Positions 1 through 4,927 of a stretch of DNA of 6,578 nt are shown here, in pieces. The position numbers and the translations under genes were made by a program. Position 1 is the stretch's first letter; every line of letters begins with the position of its first letter. The notes under the pieces are model-generated. The model was not told the DNA's origin. It saw nothing but the letters and a program-made list of their open reading frames with translations, and ran no database searches. This stretch comes from Nocardioidaceae bacterium (GTDB lineage Bacteria; Actinomycetota; Actinomycetes; Propionibacteriales; Nocardioidaceae): the NCBI GenBank assembly GCA_020438665.1, contig JAGQUE010000500.1, positions 1 through 6,578 of the forward strand, given 5' to 3'.

Positions 1-163
1 GGTCAGCGGTCACGCGGAGCGGGCGGCCCAGGGAGTTGCCGTCGAAATAGACGAGGTCGGTGTCGGCCCCGACGAACCGGCCGCGGTGGTGCGCGAGCGG
101 GTCGGCCGCGTCGAGCTCGGCGGCGTAGTCCGGGGTGGTCGGGTCGGCGGTCACGTCGGTCAC
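1..163 (-). CDS. kynU: Kynureninase, N-terminal part (cut by left edge)
   Basis: Kynureninase is a PLP-dependent cytosolic hydrolase that splits kynurenine to anthranilate and alanine (or 3-hydroxykynurenine to 3-hydroxyanthranilate) in tryptophan breakdown. Only the first 54 codons are present. They read as a typical kynureninase N-terminus: an LDAADPLAHHRGRFV stretch at residues 17-31, then YFDGNSLGRP at 39-48, the conserved motif opening the catalytic domain. I chose the GTG at 161-163 as start; a second GTG three codons in is possible. An ATG at 169-171 lies in another frame and stops after three codons. The ribosome site is weak (GGTAGAG-like). The gene begins 26 bases after the cbiX stop on the same strand with no obvious terminator between, so read-through from the sulfur operon is possible although the pathway is unrelated. 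The PLP lysine lies outside the window, so activity cannot be judged. Confidence 0.85.
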   Translation of the reverse strand, partial: MTDVTADPTTPDYAAELDAADPLAHHRGRFVGADTDLVYFDGNSLGRPLRVTAD

Positions 164-189
164 GAGGTCATCTCTACCGCACCGGAGGC

Positions 190-846
190 TCAGCGGACCC
201 GCAAGGACGCTCCCAACCGGTCGATCACTGCGTCGATGAACCCTTCCGTGACGCCCAGGACCGGCGCCGTGCGCAGCCCCCAGTCGTCGGCCGCGTCACC
301 GATGCGGTCGGAGAAGATCCCGGGCGCCACCAGGAACGGCAGCACGACGCTCTCGGCGGGCACCTCGCCGAGCACGGACAGGTCGCTCGGGTCGGTGACC
401 ACCCAGGTGGCTGCCGGGCGACCGGATCCCCAGCGGGTGACGTGGTCCTCGATGTTGCGACGTGCGGCCGTGAGGGTCGAGCCGGCGGAGACCACCACGA
501 CCGGGGTGGCGGTGTCACCGCCCACCGCCGCGACGGCCTCGTCCATGGCCCCGTCGAGCCAGGGTCCCGCACCCAGGACACCGCGGTCGACGACATCGTC
601 GGGTCCGGCCTCGATCAGGCGTGGCACGTCGACGCGAGCGTGGTAGCCGGGCGAGAGGAGCAGCCCGAGCACCGTCAGCGGTCCCCGGGCCCCGACCAGC
701 CGGTCGGAGGCTCGCGGCCGGTCGTGCTCCAAGAACGCCGCCTCGGTGTCGATGCCTCGGGCCCTGACCGCCGCCGCGATCGACCGGACGACGGCCCCGT
801 GTCGTGGGTCGGGTGAGCCGTGCGCGACCAGCAGGTGGCAGGTCAT
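190..846 (-). CDS. Sirohydrochlorin chelatase, CbiX/SirB family
   Basis: This 218-aa protein is the likely ferrochelatase that inserts Fe2+ into sirohydrochlorin, the last step of siroheme synthesis. The N-terminal half carries the family signature LLVAHGSPDPRHG (residues 5-17) with metal-binding His9, and LLLSPGYHARVDVP (62-75) with His69; these two histidines are the expected metal ligands of class II chelatases. The second half (about 115-215) repeats the fold, but at the matching place it reads VLPFLVAPGIFSDRI with no histidine, so one active site per chain is likely, as in other long CbiX-type proteins. The ATG at 844-846 overlaps the stop of the upstream methyltransferase gene as ATGA, suggesting translational coupling. 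Sitting last in an operon headed by a siroheme enzyme, iron is the likely metal; cobalt for B12 is less likely because no other cobalamin genes are visible. It matches the place of che1 after sirA-cysH in Mycobacterium tuberculosis. Confidence 0.88.
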   Translation of the reverse strand: MTCHLLVAHGSPDPRHGAVVRSIAAAVRARGIDTEAAFLEHDRPRASDRLVGARGPLTVLGLLLSPGYHARVDVPRLIEAGPDDVVDRGVLGAGPWLDGAMDEAVAAVGGDTATPVVVVSAGSTLTAARRNIEDHVTRWGSGRPAATWVVTDPSDLSVLGEVPAESVVLPFLVAPGIFSDRIGDAADDWGLRTAPVLGVTEGFIDAVIDRLGASLRVR

Positions 847-2090
847 GAGGCCGCGCCCGGCAGGACGTCCGCCAGGTCGACGACCGCGCCGACGACGATC
901 ACCGCCGGGTTGGCGACGCCGCGCTGGTGGGCGACCTCGGCGATGGTGCCGAGGGTCGCGACCGTCACACGCTGGTCGGGCAGCGTTCCGCGCTCCACGA
1001 CGGCCACCGGTTCATCGAGCGGGCGACCGTGGGCCACGAGCTCGGCGGCGATCTCACCGAGCCGGGCCACCCCCATGAGGAACACCAAGGTTCCCTCCAG
1101 GGCCGCGAGTGCTGCCACGTCGAGCGGCACCTCGTGGCCGGACACCACGCTGAACCTGCTGGTGACACCACGGGCGGTCACCGGGATACCGGCCGCCGCG
1201 GGGACGGCCAGCGCGCTCGTGACGCCCGGCACGACCTCGACGGCGACGCCGGCCCGGCGGCAGGCCTCGGCCTCCTCGCTCCCCCGGCCCAGCACATAGG
1301 GGTCGCCGCCCTTGAGCCGAACCACCCGCTGGCCGCGCCGCGCGCGGTCCACGAGGACCCGGTTGATCTCCTCCTGGCCGAGGAGGTGCTTGCCGGGCGC
1401 TTTGCCGGCCTCGATCACCTCGACCTCGGGGTCCAGCTCGTCGAGCAGCGCCCGCGGCGCGAGTCGGTCGACGACGACGACATCGGCCCGGGACAGCAGC
1501 ACCCGACCCCTCGTGGTGATGAGCCCGGGATCCCCGGGCCCACCACCCACCAGGGCGACGTGCCCGTCCCCCGCGCGGACCCGTCGCTGGGGCAGCGCCC
1601 CCGTCTGCAGCCGCTCGGCCACCGCGTTGCGGAGCCGGACCGCGCGGCGAGGGTCGTCCCCCGCGTTCACGGCCACGACGACGTCGCCCACCCGGGCGAC
1701 GGCCGGCGTACGTGCGGTGCCCTCGCCCGCGGCACCGGCACAGGTGCACCAGACCCGCCGCTCCTCGGCGGCGTGGGCGACCCTCCGGTCGACCTCGAGG
1801 TCACCGGTCGCGGCGTGGGCGAGCCACGCCTCGTCGAGGTCGGCGGGCTCGAACTCCCGCAGGTGGACGGTGACCTCACCACCGGTGGCGAGGTCCCACA
1901 GGTCCTCGCAGACGTAGGGCGCGACGACGTGCACGTCCGCACCGGCAGCGAGCCAGCCGTGGATCCGGCGAGCGGTGACGGGGCCGCCACCGACGGCCAC
2001 GACCCGGCGACCGGTCAGGTCGAGCAGCAGCGGGTGGCCAGCGGTGGAGGCGTCGGGGGTGGCTCCGGAGGCGGGGTCCGGGGCGTTCAT
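843..2090 (-). CDS. cobA: Fused precorrin-2 dehydrogenase / uroporphyrinogen-III C-methyltransferase
   Basis: This 415-aa CysG-like fusion makes sirohydrochlorin from uroporphyrinogen III. Residues about 22-160 form an NAD-binding precorrin-2 dehydrogenase domain, with the Rossmann loop VVAVGGGPVTARR at 30-42. Residues about 177-408 are an SAM-dependent methyltransferase (SUMT), with VGGGPGDPGLIT (181-192), RLKGGDPYVLGRG (258-270) and VVPGVTSALAVPAAAGIPVT (287-306). The order matches enterobacterial CysG, but the chain is shorter (CysG is about 457 aa), mainly because the dehydrogenase domain is reduced. Where CysG has AATDDD, with the Asp104 thought important for dehydrogenation and chelation, this protein has AATGDL (93-98). 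A dedicated chelatase gene follows immediately, so I infer methylation plus oxidation here and chelation by the neighbour. The ATG at 2088-2090 overlaps the cysH stop (ATGA), and the TGA at 843-845 overlaps the cbiX start. A longer upstream reading to 2984 in this frame is only cysH in an alternative frame. Confidence 0.9.
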   Translation of the reverse strand: MNAPDPASGATPDASTAGHPLLLDLTGRRVVAVGGGPVTARRIHGWLAAGADVHVVAPYVCEDLWDLATGGEVTVHLREFEPADLDEAWLAHAATGDLEVDRRVAHAAEERRVWCTCAGAAGEGTARTPAVARVGDVVVAVNAGDDPRRAVRLRNAVAERLQTGALPQRRVRAGDGHVALVGGGPGDPGLITTRGRVLLSRADVVVVDRLAPRALLDELDPEVEVIEAGKAPGKHLLGQEEINRVLVDRARRGQRVVRLKGGDPYVLGRGSEEAEACRRAGVAVEVVPGVTSALAVPAAAGIPVTARGVTSRFSVVSGHEVPLDVAALAALEGTLVFLMGVARLGEIAAELVAHGRPLDEPVAVVERGTLPDQRVTVATLGTIAEVAHQRGVANPAVIVVGAVVDLADVLPGAAS

Positions 2091-2890
2091 GTGTGGATCC
2101 CGCACTCGGTCTTGGTGGCCCCGGCCCACCGGCCCGCGCGCTGGTCCTCCCCCTCGCCCACCGGGCGGGTGCAGGGCGCGCAGCCGATGGAGGCATAGCC
2201 GATCTGCTTGAGCGGGTTGACCAGCACGTGATGACGGGCGGCATAGGCGTCGACGTCGTGAGCTGTCCAGCCCACGATCGGGTTGACCTTGACCTTGCGG
2301 CGCCGCTCGTCCCAGGCGACGACCGGGGTGTCCGCGCGGCTCGCGCTCTCGTCGCGCCGCAGACCGGTCGCCCAGGCCCGATAGGTGTCCAGCAGCCGCC
2401 CGAGCGGCTCCACCTTGCGCAGCGCGCAGCAGCGGTCGGGGTCTCGCTCCCACAGTGCCGGCCCATGGTCCCGCTCCTGGTCGGCCAGGCTCAGTGCCGG
2501 CACGGCGGTGATCACGTTGATCGGCAGGGTGGCGGCGATGGCGTCGCGGGTCCCGAGCGTCTCGATGAAGTGGAGGCCCGTGTCGAGGAAGCCGACGTCG
2601 ACGCCGGGCGCCACCCGGCCAGCGAGGTTGGCGACGACACCGTCGGCCATCGAGGCCAGCACGACCAGGCGGTCGCCGAAGGTCAGCCGGGCCCACGCCA
2701 GCACGTCCTCGGCCGGAGCGTCCGCCAGGCGCCGGTCGGCGTCGGTGGCCAGCAGCTCCAGCTCGGCGTCGCCGAGCCGCTCGACGTCGGCCACGACCAA
2801 GCCATAGGACTGCCGGAGTGCCGTCGCGTCCTTGATGTCGGATCCGGGCGCACTGGGGCGCGCCCGGCCCCAGGGGCTGGTCGCGGTCAT
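2087..2890 (-). CDS. cysH: Assimilatory adenylyl-sulfate (APS) reductase
   Basis: This 267-aa cytosolic enzyme reduces adenosine 5'-phosphosulfate to sulfite and AMP with thioredoxin, the step before sulfite reductase. It has the PAPS-reductase fold (substrate-binding region about 75-130, including FLDTGLHFIETL at 101-112). It also has all the cysteines of the 4Fe-4S APS type: Cys154-Cys155, then Cys237-x2-Cys240, and the catalytic Cys263 in the C-terminal KTECGIHT tail. The Cys-Cys/CxxC set separates APS reductases from PAPS reductases of the E. coli kind, which lack the cluster. The ATG at 2888-2890 overlaps the sulfite reductase stop as ATGA, with a strong purine-rich ribosome site just upstream. 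Extension to 3295 in this frame would only overlap sir and is rejected. No cysD/cysN sulfate adenylyltransferase is in the window, so APS must come from genes elsewhere. Confidence 0.95.
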   Translation of the reverse strand: MTATSPWGRARPSAPGSDIKDATALRQSYGLVVADVERLGDAELELLATDADRRLADAPAEDVLAWARLTFGDRLVVLASMADGVVANLAGRVAPGVDVGFLDTGLHFIETLGTRDAIAATLPINVITAVPALSLADQERDHGPALWERDPDRCCALRKVEPLGRLLDTYRAWATGLRRDESASRADTPVVAWDERRRKVKVNPIVGWTAHDVDAYAARHHVLVNPLKQIGYASIGCAPCTRPVGEGEDQRAGRWAGATKTECGIHT

Positions 2891-4599
2891 GCCAGCTCCC
2901 CCTCCTCCGCGCGGCGCGCCCAGGAGGCGAACGTCTCGTCGACCTGGCGCTGCTCCTCGAAGCGGCGGGCGAGGCGCTCGACATAGGCCGGCAGCTCGTC
3001 CCCGGTGACCTTGAGGCCGCGCGGCTTGCGGCCGAGGTGGTCCTCGGGGCCGAGCTCGCCGCCGAGGTGGACCTGGAAGCCCTCCACCTGCCGTCCGGCT
3101 GCGTCGGTGACCAGCTGTCCCTTGAGTCCGATGTCGGCGACCTGGATGCGGGCGCACGAGTTGGGGCAGCCGTTGACGTGCAGGCTCAGCGGGTGGCGAA
3201 AGTCCGGGAGTCGTTCCTCGAGCTCGGCGACGGCGCGCGCGGCGGTGCCCTTGGTCTCGGAGATCGCCAGCTTGCAGAACTCCAGCCCCGTGCACGCCAT
3301 GGTGCCGCGTCGGAACTCGCTGGGCTCCGGGTCGAGCCCCAGGGTGCGCAACCCGTCGGACAGATCGGCGACCCGGTCGGCTGGGACGTCGAGGACGAGC
3401 AGCTTCTGCTGGGCCGTGAGACGGACGCGGTCGCTGCCGACCGACTCGGCGAGATCGGCGAGAGCCGACAGCGTCGTCCCGCTCACCCGCCCGACGAGCG
3501 GAGCCACGCCGACATAGAACCGACCGTCACGCTGCGCATGGACGCCGATGTGGTCGCGCCGCGTCGGCGGTGCCGCCGGAGCCGGGCCGTTCGGCAGGGG
3601 GCGGTGCAGGTACTCGGTCTCGAGGACGTCTCGGAAGCGCTCGATCCCCCAGTCGGCGACGAGGAACTTGAGTCGTGCCTTGGTGCGCAGCCGCCGGAAG
3701 CCGTAGTCACGGAAGAGGCGTACGACGGCGTGCCACACCTCCGGTACGTCCTCGAGGGCCACGAAGGCCCCGAGCCGCTCGGCGAACCGTGGGTTGGTCG
3801 AGAGCCCACCGCCCACGAACACGTCGAAGCCGGGGCCCAGCTCCGGGTGCACGACGCCGACGAAGGAGAGGTCGTTGACCTCGTGGGCGACGTCCTGGTG
3901 CGGTGAGCCGCTGACGGCGGTCTTGAACTTGCGCGGCAGGTTGGACAGCGACGGGTCGCCGACATAGCGGCTGACGATCTCCTCGATCGCGGGCGTCCCG
4001 TCGACGATCTCGTCGGCGGCCACGCCGGCGACCGGGGAGCCCAGGATGACCCGGGGGGTGTCGCCGCACGCCTCGGCCGTGGTCAGGCCGACCGCCTCGA
4101 GGGCAGCCCAGACCGCGGGCACGTCCTCGATCCGGATCCAGTGCAGCTGGATGTTCTGCCGGTCGGTGATGTCGGCGGTGTCGCGGGCATAGGTCGTCGA
4201 CACGTGTGCGATGGCCCGCAGCTGTGCCAGGGACAACCGGCCGCCGTCACTGCGGATCCGGAGCAGGAAGAACTCGTCGGACAGCTCGTGCGGCTCCAGG
4301 CTCGCGGTCCGGCCGCCGGGGATCCCCGGTCGTCGCTGGGTGTAGAGCCCCCACCAGCGCAAGCGGCCGTTGAGATCCTCCGGGGTGATCGAGGCGAAGC
4401 CCTCGCGGGCATAGGTCTCCTCGATCCGGACGCGGACGTTGAGGCCGTCGTCGTCGGCCTTGAGCCGTTCGTTGGCGTTGAGCGGCTCGGTCGAGCCGAG
4501 CGCCCACTGCCCCTCGTCACGCGAGGCGCGGCGGGGCGTGAGCTGGTCCGGTGGTGCGGAGCCCACGACGGGTGGGGTGACGGGTGTGCTGATGGACAT
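2887..4599 (-). CDS. sirA: Ferredoxin-dependent assimilatory sulfite reductase (SirA/NirA family)
   Basis: This 570-aa siroheme/4Fe-4S enzyme reduces sulfite to sulfide with six electrons, probably from ferredoxin, as no flavoprotein subunit is encoded nearby. Two ferredoxin-like half-domains and two catalytic repeats are visible. The cluster/siroheme ligands are Cys436-x5-Cys442 (MACTGLEFC) and Cys478-x3-Cys482 (NGCPNSC). Arg114, Arg183, Lys224 and Lys226 sit where the M. tuberculosis enzyme, as I recall it, has its sulfite-binding Arg97, Arg166, Lys207 and Lys209 (constant offset of 17). Tyr86 (WWGLYTQR) and Cys178 (TTAEACGD) match the Tyr69-Cys161 pair that is crosslinked in that enzyme. 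This and the cysH partner favour sulfite over nitrite as substrate. The start ATG at 4597-4599 follows GGAGAG by 11 bases. It is the first gene of the operon and lies 167 bases after a Cys-rich leader peptide. Annotation pipelines may call it nitrite/sulfite reductase. Confidence 0.93.
   Translation of the reverse strand: MSISTPVTPPVVGSAPPDQLTPRRASRDEGQWALGSTEPLNANERLKADDDGLNVRVRIEETYAREGFASITPEDLNGRLRWWGLYTQRRPGIPGGRTASLEPHELSDEFFLLRIRSDGGRLSLAQLRAIAHVSTTYARDTADITDRQNIQLHWIRIEDVPAVWAALEAVGLTTAEACGDTPRVILGSPVAGVAADEIVDGTPAIEEIVSRYVGDPSLSNLPRKFKTAVSGSPHQDVAHEVNDLSFVGVVHPELGPGFDVFVGGGLSTNPRFAERLGAFVALEDVPEVWHAVVRLFRDYGFRRLRTKARLKFLVADWGIERFRDVLETEYLHRPLPNGPAPAAPPTRRDHIGVHAQRDGRFYVGVAPLVGRVSGTTLSALADLAESVGSDRVRLTAQQKLLVLDVPADRVADLSDGLRTLGLDPEPSEFRRGTMACTGLEFCKLAISETKGTAARAVAELEERLPDFRHPLSLHVNGCPNSCARIQVADIGLKGQLVTDAAGRQVEGFQVHLGGELGPEDHLGRKPRGLKVTGDELPAYVERLARRFEEQRQVDETFASWARRAEEGELA
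2896..2905 (-). promoter_or_regulatory. Ribosome binding site of cysH
   Basis: On the minus strand, GGAGGGGGAG lies 5 bases before the cysH ATG, inside the end of sir. It is the best Shine-Dalgarno match in the operon and fixes the cysH start at 2890. The other two overlapping genes have poor sites and probably rely on coupling at the ATGA overlap. Confidence 0.7.
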
Positions 4600-4610
4600 G
4601 GTGGTGGGAT

Positions 4611-4616
4611 CTCTCC
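4611..4616 (-). promoter_or_regulatory. Ribosome binding site of sirA
   Basis: GGAGAG on the minus strand lies 11 bases before the sirA ATG. It is part of a short palindrome (CTCTC-C-GAGAG, 4611-4621) and lies 13 bases after the 9-bp hairpin at 4630-4651, so folding of the leader could affect access to it. Confidence 0.5.
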
Positions 4617-4629
4617 GAGAGCGCCGGCG

Positions 4630-4651
4630 GCGCCTCGCGGGAGCGAGGCGC
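4630..4651 (-). promoter_or_regulatory. 9-bp hairpin in the sirA leader, candidate attenuator
   Basis: On the minus strand, GCGCCTCGC and GCGAGGCGC flank a TCCC loop, giving a perfect 9-bp GC stem. There is no T-run after it, which is usual for actinobacterial terminators, so it could end transcription or simply fold next to the ribosome site. The sequence CCTCGC occurs again upstream at 4732-4737 and could pair with the 3' arm GCGAGG instead, giving two exclusive folds. That is the arrangement expected of an attenuator controlled by the leader peptide at 4767-4847. The function is inferred. Confidence 0.45.
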
Positions 4652-4766
4652 GGCGAGCGTGCCTGGTGGGTGGGCGTGCCGGGCTGAGGTGCGACCGGGG
4701 TCCGGCGAGACCGTGCTCCCCGCCCGACCCGGCGAGGTCAGCGGCGGGAGGGTCGCGATGACGAGG

Positions 4767-4847
4767 TCAGCGACACAGGCAGCAGCCATAGACGCGCATG
4801 AGGTCGACGTGGCGGCGGCCCACGAGGACGACGGCGGTGGCTGGCAT
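4767..4847 (-). CDS. Cys-rich leader peptide of the sulfur operon (26 aa)
   Basis: This tiny open reading frame ends in RRHVDLMRVYGCCLCR followed by TGA. The RRHVDL-RV...C(C)xCR pattern is that of the actinobacterial leader peptides found before sulfur assimilation genes, the class called Ms5788A-like Cys-rich or putative leader peptide. Residues 22, 23 and 25 are Cys (TGC, TGC, TGT), just before the stop. In the known mycobacterial and Streptomyces cases, a ribosome pausing at Cys codons when charged Cys-tRNA is scarce changes leader folding and raises expression downstream. Here the downstream gene is sirA, which fits. The ATG at 4845-4847 follows GGTGG by 2 bases; a GTG two codons upstream or the internal ATG at 4797-4799 (giving MRVYGCCLCR) are alternatives. 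The product itself is probably not functional. A long overlapping frame at 4517-4894 is not a gene. Confidence 0.85.
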   Translation of the reverse strand: MPATAVVLVGRRHVDLMRVYGCCLCR

Positions 4848-4869
4848 GTCCACCAGGGTCGCACCCGGT

Positions 4870-4888
4870 TCAGGTGAGGCACACCTGA
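4870..4888. promoter_or_regulatory. 19-bp palindrome, candidate DtxR/IdeR/DmdR iron box
   Basis: TCAGGTGAGGCACACCTGA (plus strand) is a perfect 7-5-7 inverted repeat. It agrees at 15 of 19 positions with the Streptomyces DmdR iron box as I recall it (TTAGGTTAGGCTCACCTAA), keeping the AGGT...ACCT core, the AGGC centre and the 19-base length. It lies 4 bases downstream of a -10 candidate and 22 bases before the leader peptide, a suitable place for a repressor. The regulated operon encodes two 4Fe-4S enzymes and an iron chelatase, so iron control is plausible. The regulator is not in the window, and another palindrome-binding protein could own this site. Confidence 0.42.
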
Positions 4889-4892
4889 TCTC

Positions 4893-4898
4893 AAGATA
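4893..4898 (-). promoter_or_regulatory. Candidate -10 element of the sulfur operon promoter
   Basis: TATCTT (minus strand) fits the actinobacterial TANNNT -10 pattern within the only AT-rich patch nearby (4889-4906), which also contains a tandem GATATG repeat (4895-4906, plus strand). No clear -35 box is seen; its place falls in the inverted repeat at 4907-4925. The start of transcription would fall near 4886, inside the palindrome. Confidence 0.35.
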
Positions 4899-4906
4899 TG
4901 GATATG

Positions 4907-4925
4907 CGTCTCGCATCGCGAGACG
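4907..4925. terminator. Perfect 8-bp inverted repeat after the 4928 gene
   Basis: CGTCTCGC and GCGAGACG flank a 3-base loop, only 2 bases after the stop of the 4928-5950 gene. As RNA it would form a stable GC hairpin and is a plausible terminator of the ilvD-side transcript, separating it from the sulfur operon; there is no T-run. Its position just upstream of the -10 candidate means it could instead be an operator. Confidence 0.4.
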
Positions 4926-4927
4926 GA

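Larger units (their letters stand above)
4600..4766 (-). promoter_or_regulatory. Untranslated leader between Cys-rich peptide and sirA
   Basis: These 167 bases carry no convincing gene. On the minus strand they hold CTCCCGCC (4743-4750), which can pair with the nearby GGCGGGGAG with one bulged G, the CCTCGC element at 4732-4737, and then the 9-bp hairpin and ribosome site of sirA. The length and layout fit a cysteine-responsive attenuation leader in which ribosome stalling at the Cys codons decides the downstream fold. I saw no cobalamin or SAM riboswitch core. Confidence 0.5.

Noticed and set aside
843..2090. Operon as part of cobalamin synthesis
   Set aside because: SUMT and CbiX occur in both pathways, but sirA and cysH are the coupled partners and no later B12 gene is present.
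927..2198. Long plus-strand frame of 423 codons
   Set aside because: It is the antisense shadow of the SUMT/dehydrogenase gene; its composition matches no family I know. The same applies to plus-strand frames at 86-646, 2093-2986, 3037-3906 and 4141-4761.
843..2984. A 713-codon reading frame extending the methyltransferase fusion upstream
   Set aside because: Its first 300 codons are an Arg/Ala/Gly-rich out-of-frame reading of cysH; the ATG at 2090, with the ATGA overlap and the family N-terminus, is the real start.
2087..3295. A 402-codon frame extending cysH into sirA
   Set aside because: The extra part is an alternative frame of sirA. The strong ribosome site and family length support the ATG at 2890.
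4600..4890. Cobalamin or SAM riboswitch upstream of the siroheme/sulfur genes
   Set aside because: No recognisable B12 box or SAM core was seen, and the leader peptide gives a better account of sulfur control.
4517..4894. Minus-strand frame of 125 codons over the leader region
   Set aside because: It runs in a different frame from both the leader peptide and sirA, crosses the regulatory region and has low-complexity composition. The Cys-rich 26-codon frame explains the region better.
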